64,000 bases of DNA, taken from positions 186,001 to 250,000 of the forward strand of contig NZ_BAABBN010000012.1 of NCBI RefSeq assembly GCF_039537985.1, read 5' to 3'. The stretch is from Litoribacillus peritrichatus. Its GTDB lineage: Bacteria > Pseudomonadota > Gammaproteobacteria > Pseudomonadales > Litoribrevibacteraceae. The notes under the pieces were generated by a model. It had not been told where the DNA came from, did no database searches, and saw nothing but the letters and a program-made list of their open reading frames with translations. Shown in pieces: positions 8,779 to 19,405 of this stretch. Position numbers and translations under genes: made by a program. Numbering within the stretch: the first letter of the stretch is position 1; each line of letters begins with the position of its first letter.

Positions 8779-10917
8779 CTACTCGATGACCAAACGATAT
8801 GGCGGCAAGCTGTCAATCAAAGCCTGACCGTACCTTTGGGTGACAATCCTTCGATCCATCAAAGTGATTTGACCTCGATCCGTTTCGGACCTTAGCAAGC
8901 GTCCACAAGCCTGAACCAACTTCACCGACGCATCTGCGACCGAGATATGGAAAAAAGGATTAATTTTTCGGGATTCCAACCACTCGGAAAGTGTCTTACC
9001 CACAGGGTCATCCGGTACAGCAAATGGAATTCTCGCAATCATCACATGCGTGCAGTAGTCCCCGGGAAGATCAACCCCCTCCGCTAAGCTGGCCAGCCCA
9101 ACCAACACACTCGGCAACCCCAAATCCACACGCTGTTTGTGGCGTTTTATTAATTCCTGCTTACTCATTTCGCCCTGAATCAAACACTTTTCGCGATAAG
9201 TAGAAGGCACCAACGACATAACATTCTGTAACTGCCGACGAGAAGAAAACAATAACAAACTGCCTTTATCGTTTTTTGTCAGATCAGGAAGGCGAAGTGC
9301 AATGTCCTCAGAGTGCTGCTGTTCCTGGCTCGGCAAAGACCTCAGATTAGGTACGACAAGTTGTGCATTTTGCCAATCAAAGGGGCTCATTACCTGTTCG
9401 GACACGGCATTATTGTAGAGTCCAACACTGGTTTTATATCTGTCGAATTTCCCCAGGGCAGTTAAAGTCGCGGACGTCACAACTGCGCCAAAACATCTCG
9501 ACCAAAGAAACCGTTTTAAGTCATCACTGGCCATAATCGGGCTGGTATTGACCTGATAGTCCACCTGATGATTGTACTCAACCATGTCCACCCAGCGCGC
9601 AACCGGCAAAGCCCCTTCTTCAGGGGTTTCGGAAAACCGAATCCACAGCGTTTGTCTTCGTTCAACTTCACTGATCACCATAGACAACCAAGATTGAAGT
9701 TGTTCCAACTCCGCTGGCACAACCTTATCTTTTTCTTCTATCAAGTCATCAACAGCGCCCAACAACTTATTGTACTGAAGCACCAAACGATTATAGGTCA
9801 GTTTAATCTGGGCGCTCTGCTCTCTCAGCTCTTCCGGAACACGGCCAAGATCAAACCGAATTCTGGCAAGCGCTTTATCATGCTCGCTGTCCCTTAGTTC
9901 TTCCCGTGGCAGACCTGTTGAGTGCTCAAACAAATCATAATTATGCTGAATGTACTCGTTCAGCTCTGAATGAATGACAGGAATAACACGACAAAACTCA
10001 TCGATTCGTCGATCATCTACGGTTTGCGGAATTCTAGCTAAAACCCGGTCTAACTGCTTATGCCATAATCGACTTTCCATCAAGCCCGCTTGAGACGAAA
10101 AGTGATTTATTGCTTTATCCGGAAGGTGATGCCCTTCATCAAACACATAAATGGTATCTTCCGGCGCCGGGAGTACATAACCCCCTCCGAGACTCAAATC
10201 CGAAAGAACCAAGTCATGGTTAGCGACAATTACGTCACTTTTATCAAGCGTCTGCCGAGCCTCAAAAAAAGGACATTGATTATACATAGGGCACTTTCTG
10301 CCCGAACAGCGATGCTGATCCGTAGTAATGACGGTTTTAATTTCATCAGACAAGTCATCCGGCCAGTCATCAATATCGCCTCCCCATTCATCACTCTCAA
10401 ATGCCTGAGCCAGCCGATCCAGCTCAGGTATGAGGTTCCTATCCGTTTGAAGCTCTACCTCATCTTCAAACAAGAACATGTTTTGATCATTTTGCGCCGG
10501 GGAAATGGCCAATTTAAGGTTTACCGGGCACATATAACGTCTACGGCCCTTGGCTAAGGCAAAAGTGAACTCCAGACCTGAGTTCTTATGAACGTCAGGC
10601 AAATCCTTAAGAACAATTTGTTCCTGCAAAGCAACCGTAGCCGTCGAAATGATAATCCTTTTATCATGGGACTTTGCAATAGGAATGACTGACAACAAGT
10701 ACGACAGCGTTTTACCCGTACCAGTACCAGCCTCTACAAGCGCAACGTATGGGTCTGTCCCCATTCGATTATCGTCGCTATCGGTTTTGATATTCCCCAG
10801 CGTTCTCGCCAAAACGGCAATCATTTGCTTTTGGCCGTGCCTTGGCTTCAAATCTTTTTCAGAAAGAAATTGCCGGTAAGCACCTTGAATATTTTTCTTC
10901 AGAGCATCAGTTAACAT
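8779..10917 (-). CDS. dinG: DinG-type ATP-dependent DNA helicase
   Basis: 712 residues, an XPD/DinG-like superfamily 2 helicase. Walker A is GTGTGKT at 64-70 and the DEAH-like box is DEGH at 260-263. Four cysteines at 130, 204, 209 and 215 form the iron-sulfur cluster ligand set expected for DinG. C-terminal motifs include a glycine/arginine-rich QACGRLLR near the end. DinG unwinds 5'-3', including R-loops and forked DNA, in the cytoplasm. The gene begins 9 nt after gspB, so it may share its transcript. YoaA is a possible alternative label, but the length and context favour DinG. Confidence 0.92.
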   Translation of the reverse strand: MLTDALKKNIQGAYRQFLSEKDLKPRHGQKQMIAVLARTLGNIKTDSDDNRMGTDPYVALVEAGTGTGKTLSYLLSVIPIAKSHDKRIIISTATVALQEQIVLKDLPDVHKNSGLEFTFALAKGRRRYMCPVNLKLAISPAQNDQNMFLFEDEVELQTDRNLIPELDRLAQAFESDEWGGDIDDWPDDLSDEIKTVITTDQHRCSGRKCPMYNQCPFFEARQTLDKSDVIVANHDLVLSDLSLGGGYVLPAPEDTIYVFDEGHHLPDKAINHFSSQAGLMESRLWHKQLDRVLARIPQTVDDRRIDEFCRVIPVIHSELNEYIQHNYDLFEHSTGLPREELRDSEHDKALARIRFDLGRVPEELREQSAQIKLTYNRLVLQYNKLLGAVDDLIEEKDKVVPAELEQLQSWLSMVISEVERRQTLWIRFSETPEEGALPVARWVDMVEYNHQVDYQVNTSPIMASDDLKRFLWSRCFGAVVTSATLTALGKFDRYKTSVGLYNNAVSEQVMSPFDWQNAQLVVPNLRSLPSQEQQHSEDIALRLPDLTKNDKGSLLLFSSRRQLQNVMSLVPSTYREKCLIQGEMSKQELIKRHKQRVDLGLPSVLVGLASLAEGVDLPGDYCTHVMIARIPFAVPDDPVGKTLSEWLESRKINPFFHISVADASVKLVQACGRLLRSETDRGQITLMDRRIVTQRYGQALIDSLPPYRLVIE

Positions 10918-10926
10918 GGATTCTTA

Positions 10927-11934
10927 CTATCTACCTTGCCAATCTTCAAAAGAAGACATATAAAACTGAACGCCACTCAAATTAAAAATCACGCCATCTT
11001 CCGTAATTGATTGCAACATTAAACTCTGATTCAACCAATCACCCTCTTTGTATTTAGCATTACCGAAACGAACACTTCTGGACTCAGCACGAGAAGAATA
11101 TAAGTGACTTGAAAATATGATTTTCGGTATTTTTATTTGTTGTTCACGCGTTAAGTCTCGAATTTTCGGCAATCTGGAAATATCTTGTGAAGCGGATTGA
11201 TCATTCACATTATACGAACCTTCATTCCCACTATTAGATGTATTCCTGGGCTTAATCACTTCAGGCTCAGCCAATAAGTCTTTAAGCGGATTTCCATTCT
11301 GTCGACTGGAGCTAACATCAACCACATCGTATTTCGGCTCGTAAGGCTCATTCGAAATTTCCCGATAACGCTCTTTTATTCCTCTCGGCTTGATCACTTC
11401 AGAACCGGAGACCAATATTTGATTGCTGTTAGTGTCTGTGTAATGACTGCGCGGCCTGATTACTTCAGGCTCCAGGTTCTCAGCTTCCGCCACAGGAATA
11501 TTCGTCTGAGCCTGATAATGCTCCCTATAATAGGGTTTAAAACGCTGATTCACCTGGTCAGTACTGGTCACTGAAAGCTCTTCAGCAACGGAATCACCAG
11601 GCAAGGCTGAACTTACCTGAACAGATTCTGAAGACGGGATAGAAGGTGCGCTCTGACCTTCATTCAAAGAGCCCGCATCACGATACTCCGTAACCGGCTC
11701 ATGAACCAAAGGGGCTGGATTAGCGCTATGAGGAAAGAGCTGATCTTTAAAAACAATAAGCAGCACCGTAATATTGATCACCACAAGACCAACCACCAAC
11801 GCCCAAATCAACCACTTTTTATCATCAGAATGTTGATTAGCACCCGCGACCATCCGACCTTGAAACGAACCAACAACGTCTTGATTTCGACGTTCTTGCT
11901 CTGACTTACGAAGTGCATCCAATATATAAGACAT
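10927..11934 (-). CDS. gspB: GspB/ExeB-like type II secretion accessory protein
   Basis: 335 residues. The N-terminus MSYILDALRKSEQERR is the family signature, followed by a membrane helix (about 41-62), a long low-complexity periplasmic linker, and a C-terminal GspB domain (about 255-335) with KIIFSSHLYSS and a YKEGDWL turn. With GspA it spans the inner membrane and periplasm and helps insert the secretin through peptidoglycan. The linker contains three copies of a short EVI(K/R)PR motif. It starts on the TAATG overlap with gspA. Confidence 0.87.
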   Translation of the reverse strand: MSYILDALRKSEQERRNQDVVGSFQGRMVAGANQHSDDKKWLIWALVVGLVVINITVLLIVFKDQLFPHSANPAPLVHEPVTEYRDAGSLNEGQSAPSIPSSESVQVSSALPGDSVAEELSVTSTDQVNQRFKPYYREHYQAQTNIPVAEAENLEPEVIRPRSHYTDTNSNQILVSGSEVIKPRGIKERYREISNEPYEPKYDVVDVSSSRQNGNPLKDLLAEPEVIKPRNTSNSGNEGSYNVNDQSASQDISRLPKIRDLTREQQIKIPKIIFSSHLYSSRAESRSVRFGNAKYKEGDWLNQSLMLQSITEDGVIFNLSGVQFYMSSFEDWQGR

Positions 11935-13619
11935 TATCCTTGCTCTCCGTTCACTACTGACAGCTGCTCTTGTGATTCCTTCGCTGTTGAATCCGCCCTT
12001 TTGGTTTTGCGATTCATGTCATTTAACACAGGCACAGGCTCAATAAAGGTATTCAACAGCATGATGGTTTCAGGGCCTATGACGCCATCACTGTCAACAC
12101 CAGAGCGCCTTTGAAAGGCTTTAACCTGCTGAGAAAGCGCCTGATCATAAAGATCACTATCAATACCCTCACCCTTATCCACTAAAAAGTTACGCACTTG
12201 CTGAATGTATGGATGCACATCTCCTGGTTTCAAAAGAACATCATTCACTTCTGGCTTGAGCCATAAATAATGCACCTTGCCAGTCCATAATTGCTCAAAC
12301 ACGTCTTTCGTAATCACCTTTTCAGTAAGATCGCTATTAATCACGACAGAAAAGTCCCCCGCATCAGACATACCAGAAACAAGAATTTCTTCAATTCGAC
12401 CTTGAAACAACATCGAAGCCACGAACGGCCTGTTCATTTTACCTAACGCCGTAACGTCGATATTCTTTATGCCGCAAGAAACTCGCGTAGTCGATAAGGT
12501 TTCGCATAACTGACGCCACTGATTGGGCAACCCGTTTATACCCCACAAACGCCCCAAACCTGTGTAAGCCTTGGTATTAAACAGGGCTTCCAGCACATCT
12601 TGTTCAAGTTCATTTGCCATGGTAATTGCATCAGCAGCCACATAGGGAGCCACTGGCTGTAACTCGGCCTTTGTAACGGATACCAACTTCTCAGCTTTCT
12701 GAGTACCCAATGAGCTGCCAAACCAATAAAGCATAATTGCTAACTGCAAGACGACCACGCCCCCAAGAAGCGTTTTTAGGTTTAAATAAGAGTAAGACGT
12801 CTCCCCTTTTTGCTCACCTAAAACTTCCTTAGCAGCTTTTCGTAAAATTTTTACCGTCGCACTGTTGCCGTTACTGCTGTATACCCCCAGTAATGTACGA
12901 TCACAAATCAAATTAATTAAACGAGGAACACCGCCACTGGCTTTCTCGATAATTTTTGCGGTACTGTCAGGAAATAGCGCCATACGGCAGCCAGCTACCG
13001 CAAGGCGATGCCGAACGTAAGGAATAATGTCTTTTCGGTCAAGCCTGCCCATATGGAATCGCGCGGTAACTCGCTGAGAGAGTTGCCTCAGCTCAGGCCT
13101 GGCCAACAAATCCAACAACTCCGGCTGGCCAAGCAAGATAATCTGCAATAACTTTTTCTGATCAGTTTCAAGATTGGTCAACAATCGAAGTTGTTCAAGT
13201 ACATCAACGGATAAGTTTTGAGCTTCATCAATCAGCAAAACGGTATTCTTACCTGCTGCATGATTCGATAACAAACGACCCGTAATCATGTCTGTCAGCG
13301 ACTTAATCGAAACATCATCCTCAACCCGGGCAATGCCCAAATCATCACACATGGACTCCAACAACTCAAGAGCAGTCTGTTTAGGGTTTACGATATATGC
13401 AACATCAATATGATCATCCAACTGTTTCAAAAAACAGCGGCATACTGTCGTTTTTCCGGTACCCACTTCACCCGTTAATAATATAAAACCACCGTCTTGC
13501 TGAACTCCATAGGTGAGATGCGCCAACGCTTCACGATGTTGGTCACTCATGTACAGGTATCTAGGGTCTGGAGCGATAGAGAAAGGTCGGTCTGTTAAAC
13601 CAAAATACTCGTTATACAT
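11934..13619 (-). CDS. gspA: GspA/ExeA-like AAA ATPase with peptidoglycan-binding domain
   Basis: 561 residues. AAA ATPase domain with Walker A GEVGTGKTT (50-58) and Walker B VLLIDEAQ (127-134), one transmembrane helix (about 283-301), a periplasmic region, and a C-terminal peptidoglycan-binding module (about 460-520, containing VKAFQRRSGVDSDGVIGP). This matches ExeA, which works with ExeB in secretin assembly. gspA and gspB overlap by one base (TAATG). No core gsp genes are in the window, so the secretion machine would be encoded elsewhere. Confidence 0.92.
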   Translation of the reverse strand: MYNEYFGLTDRPFSIAPDPRYLYMSDQHREALAHLTYGVQQDGGFILLTGEVGTGKTTVCRCFLKQLDDHIDVAYIVNPKQTALELLESMCDDLGIARVEDDVSIKSLTDMITGRLLSNHAAGKNTVLLIDEAQNLSVDVLEQLRLLTNLETDQKKLLQIILLGQPELLDLLARPELRQLSQRVTARFHMGRLDRKDIIPYVRHRLAVAGCRMALFPDSTAKIIEKASGGVPRLINLICDRTLLGVYSSNGNSATVKILRKAAKEVLGEQKGETSYSYLNLKTLLGGVVVLQLAIMLYWFGSSLGTQKAEKLVSVTKAELQPVAPYVAADAITMANELEQDVLEALFNTKAYTGLGRLWGINGLPNQWRQLCETLSTTRVSCGIKNIDVTALGKMNRPFVASMLFQGRIEEILVSGMSDAGDFSVVINSDLTEKVITKDVFEQLWTGKVHYLWLKPEVNDVLLKPGDVHPYIQQVRNFLVDKGEGIDSDLYDQALSQQVKAFQRRSGVDSDGVIGPETIMLLNTFIEPVPVLNDMNRKTKRADSTAKESQEQLSVVNGEQG

Positions 13620-13670
13620 AATGAATTACTTGAGGACAGAAACGAAAAAACAAAATAGCACGCTTAAAAT

Positions 13671-13709
13671 AAAAAAGCAGGCGCAACAGTATCAACTGCT
13701 GAACCTGCT
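13671..13709 (-). terminator. Terminator of the giant lipoprotein gene
   Basis: On the minus strand AGCAGG pairs with CCTGCT (plus positions 13704-13709 with 13676-13681) and is followed by a run of six T's and then ATTTTA. A smaller CAGT/ACTG stem is nested in the loop. It lies 30 nt past the stop at 13739. Confidence 0.6.
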
Positions 13710-13738
13710 CTCCAGTTAAAAATAACTATGAGAAAAGT

Positions 13739-16700
13739 CTATTGAACCCCAAAATTACTGATATCTACCGGTAAAACCTGGAACGTGCCGTCAAGATAGC
13801 GAACCTCCCATTCATTTTCACCAGTGTTTGGATCGTAGTCCTCACAAGAACTGTAGTTGTCGTCTACTTCCTCAATTACCCCGTTAACACGCTCAATTTT
13901 CTTTCCTGAGATTAAGCCGGAGCTGAAGTCAANNNNNNNNNNNNNNNNNNNNNNNNNNNNNNNNNNNNNNNNNNNNNNNNNNNNNNNNNNNNNNNNNNNN
14001 NNNNNNNNNNNNNNNNNNNNNNNNNNNNNNNNNNNNNNNNNNNNNNNNNNNNNNNNNNNNNNNNNNNNNNNNNNNNNNNNNNNNNNNNNNNNNNNNNNNN
14101 NGCTGTGCCGTTGAGGTGTTATCACCGAAAGACAGTGTATGGTTATTGGTCAAATTCGGCACAGCCAAATAAACAAACAAACGATCGTCATATCTGCCGG
14201 TTTCACTGATGGTCTGTGACTCATAGAAATCCACGTCCGTTTCAACGCCTTGTGCATTAGTGAACGTAATTGGGCAAAGCTTACTTTCATCTTTTAACGG
14301 CACAATGGTTGAGCTTGGCTGGGCTTTTTCTCTGACACTGGACAAGGCATACGACAACTGAGCAATGTTCCCGTCACTATCCAGGTTGCTCGGATCAAGA
14401 ATAACGTCGATGTCGTTATAAGTCAGCTCATCACCATCGCTGGTATTTTTAGTAATCGAAATACCATAAGCAACAGGCAGAAAATCACAGGCAGTTTCGC
14501 CCCACTGGTTAGCACCTGTACCCGATAAATAATCCTGAGCAAAAGATCCAAACGCCTCTGCACTGTAACGCCCCGTATCAGAAACCACATGATTTCGGAC
14601 ACTGAACAAGTAACTGACAGGCCAAGTATCACCGGTATTTTCATCGGTATCTCCAACCGTTACCCGGAACTTAGTCGGGTCTTCATTGCCTGGGTCGTTA
14701 TTACCAAACTGTGAAAATACAAACTCTCTGCCATCCACTCTCGGCACATCAAAAAATACCGTTCCGCCATTGCCATCAGACCTTAGAATGGTGTCTGCCA
14801 CATGCTCCATCGAGAACGTCAATTGCCCATCAATGGTCAACCGCCCCAAATCAGCGCTGTACAAACCGTCGGTAGCTTGCTGCGCCAATGAGATATCGTC
14901 CCAACGGAAAGACGACCTTACAACCGTCTCTTCGGTGCCATCAAATCCTGAATCAAGCTGAAGCGCGATCACTGCACTTGTGGTAAATTTCAGCGTTAAA
15001 CCCGCATTTGATGCAGCCACCGAGTCGGCCGTTGCACTCACCGTAAACTGATAAACACTGTCGTCAGCCTCGCCCTCCGCAGGTTCTGCAGCCAAATCCG
15101 AACTGGTCGAGTCGGCATACGTAAACAACATATTGAAGTTCGTATTTAAATAATCGCCCTCAACCCGGTAACCATTGCCTTCTTGACTAAGCGCAGCTTC
15201 AACGGCATTCCCATCTTTATCTAGAGAGTTCAGAGTAAATTCTGTAGTACCCGCTGGCGCATTCTGAATGGTCTTCAGTGAAGCAGCCAAAACCAAAGTA
15301 AAGTCATTACCCAGAGTTTCCATATAAGGCAAGGACTCTTGCTGACCAGTTCTCAGGCTGTTCATCATATAATCAAATTTATTGCGAGCCACCGTACCGG
15401 TTGCCGCTGTGTCTGAATACCAATCCAAGGTATCAAACATATAATCTTTCGCGTTATTTAGCGCAGCCTGGGTATCTGAATCAAGACTTACGTCAAACTC
15501 TTCATCGGTCGCCACATCCGCAGGCTGATCGTTCACAAACGTCTCTTTTTCCGTCAACGCCGTTTTTGCTGCGTCAGATACGAACGGGCTGACCTCTGCA
15601 TGAGAGGTTATAGATTGAGCCATTGCATAGATTGCTTCCAGGTCAACATCACTTGCACCCGAGTTTCTGTAATAAAACTGATAGTTACGGTTTTTGAACT
15701 CAGAGATTAAATTATTGAGCGCTGCCCCCATAGACACAGGACTACCTTCAGAAGGCCTAGTACTTGCAGCTATTGTACCTGCATTAACAACGGACAGTAT
15801 CCAAGAACTGTCATCTACCGTCCCAGATATACTTGAAACATCCACCATTGGATGTGTTAATGGATCAATACCCCCCAACTGAAATACATCTGAAATTTTA
15901 TCAACTCCAGCGCGAGCACTTGATTCAGAGTAGCCACCTAAAAGCAGAATCTCTTGCTCTATTAACGAAGTTAGAACAGAAACATTTACATCTTGCGAAC
16001 CAACAGAATTATCATTGCTTATTAGAGGGACAACCGTTGTGAGCTCAAAGTCGATAGGAACCAAGTCTCCAAAAGGAACAACCATCGTACCATCCGTTGG
16101 ATCAGTACACCCCTCTGGTGCATCACATCGGTAATTACCCAAAAAATACTCATCATTCAAGTCAACGGTATTTCCCATAGAGTCAGTACATCCCGCTGCA
16201 CGATCGCAGACCGCCTTACCCACTTTTACAACGAGTGTTTTATTTCGATAAGAATTACCGTTCAAGGAAATGCTGAATGAACCGTTGCTGTCGGTGTATA
16301 GGTTATCATCCGTCCCTTCAATATTGGGTGACGCATTAATAGAACCATTACTGGCCCTATATATATTAACAGGCGCGCCAACAACAGCACCTCTAAATAC
16401 CTGACCGTTAAGGGTTATTGTATCTTCCGAGTTAGATTCTGCTGGCTCTACAGTTGTACCATTAATCCCAAAATTGCTGATATCTACCGGTAAAACCTGG
16501 AACGTTCCGTCAAGATAGCGAACCTCCCATTCATTTTCACCAGTATCAGGGTCGTAGTCCTCACAAGAACTGTAGTTGTCGTCTACTTCCTCAATTACCC
16601 CGTTAACACGCTCAATTTTCTTTCCTGAGATTAAGCCGGAGCTGAAGTCAATGTACTTTTCATCCGCCAGACATTTGGCATCATCACTGTCGGCAGCCGG

Positions 16701-19226
16701 AGTTGCGCAGCTGTATAGACGGCCAAGCACGTTATTGCTTGATGATGCGTAAGCACCAAAGTTCTCGCAGTCGTCATAGCTCAACTGTGCCGTAGAGGCG
16801 TTATCACCGAAAGACAGTGAGTGGTTATTGGTCAAATTCGGCACAGCCAAATAAACAAACAAATGATCGTCATATCTGCCGGTTTCACTGATCGTCTGTG
16901 ACTCATAAAAATCCACGGTCGTTTCAACGTCTTGCGCATTAGTGAACGTAATTGGGCAAAGCTTACTTTCATCTTTTAGCGGCACAATGGTTGAGTTTGG
17001 CTGGGCTTTTTCTCTGACACTGGACAAGGCATACGACAATTGAGCAATATTCCCGTCACTATCCAGGTTGCTCGGATCAAGAATAACGTCGATGTCGTTA
17101 TAAGTTAGCTCATCACCATCGCTGGTATTTTTGGTAATCGAAATACCATAAGCAACAGGCAGAAAATCACAGGCGGTTTCACCCCATTGGTTTGCACCTG
17201 TGCCCGTTAGATAATCCTGAGCAAAAGATCCAAACGCTTCTGCACTGTAACGCTCCGTATCAGAAACCACATGATTTCGGACACTGAACAAGTAACTGAC
17301 AGGCCAAGTATCACCGGTATTTTCATCGGTATCTCCAACCGTTACCCGGAACTTAGTCGGGTCTTCATTGCCTGGGTCGTTATTACCAAACTGCAAGAAA
17401 ACAAACTCTCTGCCATCCACTCTCGGTACATCAAAGCTTACCGTTCCGCCATTGCCATCAGACCTTAAAATTGTATCCGCCACATGCTCCATCGAGAACG
17501 TCAATTGCCCATCAATGGTCAACCGCCCCAAATCAGCGCTGTACAAACCTACGGTAGTTTGCTGCGCCAATGAGATATCGTCCCAACGGAAAGACGACCT
17601 TACAACCGTCTCTTCGGTGCCATCAAATCCTGAATCAAGCTGAAGCGCGATCACTGCACTTGTGGTAAATTTCAGCGTTAACCCCACGTTTGACGCAGCC
17701 ACCGAATCCCCTGTTGCACTCACCGTAAATCGGTAAACACTGTCGTCAGCCTCGCCTTCCGCAGGTTCTGCAGCCAAATCCGAACTGGTCGAGTCGGCAT
17801 ACGTAAACAACATATTGAAGTTCGTATTTAAGTAGTCACCTTCAACGCGGTAGCCACTGCCTTCTTTGGTCAGTGCTGCTTCAACGGCATTTCCATCTTT
17901 ATCTAGAGAGTTCAAAGTAAATTCTGTGGTACCCGCTGGCGCATCCTGAATGGTCTTCAGTGAAGCAGCCAAAACCAAAGTAAAGTCATTACCCAGAGTT
18001 TCCATATAAGGCAAGGACTCTTGCTGACCGGTTCTCAGGCTGTCCATCATATAATCAAATTTATTGCGAGCCACCGTACCTGTTGCCGCTGTATCTGAAT
18101 ACCAATCCAAGGTATCAAACATATAATCTTTCGCGTTATTTAGCGCAGCCTGGGTATCTGAATCAAGACTTACGTCAAATTCTTCATCGGTCGCCACATC
18201 CGCAGGCTGATCGTTTACAAACGTCTCTTTTTCCGTCAACGCCGTTTTTGCTGCGTCAGATACGAATGGGCTGACCTCTGCGTGAGAGGTTATAGATTGA
18301 GCCATTGCATAGATTGCCTCAAGATCAACATCACTTGCACTCGAGTTTCTGTAGTAGAACTGATAGCTACGATTATTAAATTCAGAAATCAGATTTCTAA
18401 GGCCAACACCCACTGAAACCGGGTTACCTTCAGTCGGTCTTGTGCTGGCAGCAATGGTGCCAGCATTTAAAACTGACAACAAATATGAGTTAGTATTAGT
18501 CACACCGCTGGACAAATTCGCGACATCAACCATAGATTGCGTAAGCGGGTTGATACCGTCCAATTGAAACACATTCGCAATTTTTCGATTGCCTGCTCCA
18601 GCGGTTAACTCACTAAATCCACCAAGCAGAAGAATTTCCTGCTCCATAAGCGTCGTTAATACAGAGACATTAATCTTCTGAGAGCGAACCGAGTCGTCAT
18701 TACTGATTTCCGGTACAACCGCAATTAATTCAAAGTCGATTGGAACCAAGTCTCCAAAAGGAACAACCGTCGTACCATCCGTTGGATCAATACATCCCTC
18801 AGGTGCATCACATCGGTAATTACCCAAAAAATACTCGTCATTCAAGTCAACGGTATTTCCCATTGAGTCAGTACATCCCGCTGCACGATCGCAGACCGCC
18901 TTACCCACTTTTACAACGAGTGTTTTATTTCGATAAGAGTTACCGTTCAAGGAAATGCTGAATGAACCGTTGCTGTCGGTATATAAGTTATCATCCGTCC
19001 CTTCAATATTGGGAGACGCATTAATAGAACCATTACTCGCCCGAAACAAATTAACAGGGGCACCCACCAAAGCGCCCTTCATTACCTGACCACTCAAAGT
19101 AATGTCTGGCTTAGGGCCGATGGAATCACCACTTTCATCACAACCGGCAATAATCACCAACGCGGAAAGAGCACCAACCGTTTTCAGGTGCTGCATTGAT
19201 TTACGTACAGATTTAAAAAAGTCCAC
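13739..19226 (-). CDS. Giant lipoprotein with two near-identical ~890-residue units (assembly gap inside)
   Basis: Start chosen at the GTG at 19226 because GGGAGG lies 4 nt upstream; the frame extends to 19253 and an internal ATG sits at 19196. The N-terminus has basic residues, a hydrophobic core and a lipobox VIIAGC, so this is a lipoprotein; the residue after Cys is Asp, an inner-membrane retention signal in E. coli rules. Two units follow, each beginning ITL(S/N)GQV with a carboxypeptidase-regulatory-like beta segment and Cys pairs (VCDRAAGC, CDAPEGC), and each ending VLPVDISNFG. The units join through a 15-20 residue Asn/Glu/Ser-rich linker. A 169-base N run breaks the frame; with a gap of 132 bases, the length of the matching stretch in unit 1, the gene is open for 1816 residues. 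I recognise no enzymatic domain. Surface or periplasmic adhesion/structural roles are guesses. Confidence 0.85.
13748..16418 (-). repeat. Tandem unit 2 of the giant lipoprotein (C-terminal copy)
   Basis: Encodes the second ~890-residue unit. It aligns to unit 1 with an offset of 2685 nt near its start and 2682 nt (after correcting the gap) near its end, implying one codon-sized indel. Most of the copy is nearly identical at the DNA level to unit 1, except a block at about 15640-16040 that has diverged strongly. It contains the N run. Confidence 0.9.
13933..14101. other. Assembly gap, 169 N
   Basis: A run of undetermined bases inside unit 2 of the duplicated lipoprotein gene. The flanks align to 16651 and 16784 in unit 1, where the corresponding stretch is 132 nt. 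The N run is 37 nt longer than that, which is not a multiple of three, so the apparent frame break is an artefact of the gap length. The repeat itself probably caused the assembly to fail here. Confidence 0.97.
16467..19103 (-). repeat. Tandem unit 1 of the giant lipoprotein (N-terminal copy)
   Basis: First ~880-890-residue unit, directly after the lipoprotein signal region. It is complete and gives the reference for the missing part of unit 2. The block at about 18320-18730 is where it differs most from unit 2; the flanking parts are almost the same base for base. Confidence 0.9.
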
Positions 19227-19348
19227 TCTGCCTCCCAGGCAAAATCCTATCATTAGTATTTTTATTCTAACTGGCTAAACTACTTGAAATAATACGCGCT
19301 CTCAACCTTAATCAGCCAGACCTAAGCTGCGCCAGTTCACATTTTACC

Positions 19349-19365
19349 GTAAAGGCAATGTAAAG
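19349..19365 (+). promoter_or_regulatory. CpxR-box-like direct repeat upstream of giant lipoprotein
   Basis: GTAAAGGCAATGTAAAG: two GTAAAG half-sites 11 nt apart, 123-139 nt upstream of the chosen GTG start on the opposite strand. It matches the site at 28772-28788 at 15 of 17 positions and resembles the exact CpxR box upstream of cpxR at 32528. The known E. coli consensus has a 10-nt period; one extra nt here lowers certainty. Confidence 0.45.
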
Positions 19366-19405
19366 TTGGGTTTTAATTTAAGAGTAATAACAGCGCCGAC
19401 GACCC

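Noticed and set aside
10090..10557. A 155-codon plus-strand frame inside dinG
   Set aside because: It is an antisense shadow of a well-supported helicase gene with no motif or ribosome site of its own.
13739..14125. Separate small gene or true frameshift at the end of the giant lipoprotein
   Set aside because: The two frames differ only because the N run is 37 nt too long against the matching unit; one gene is simpler.
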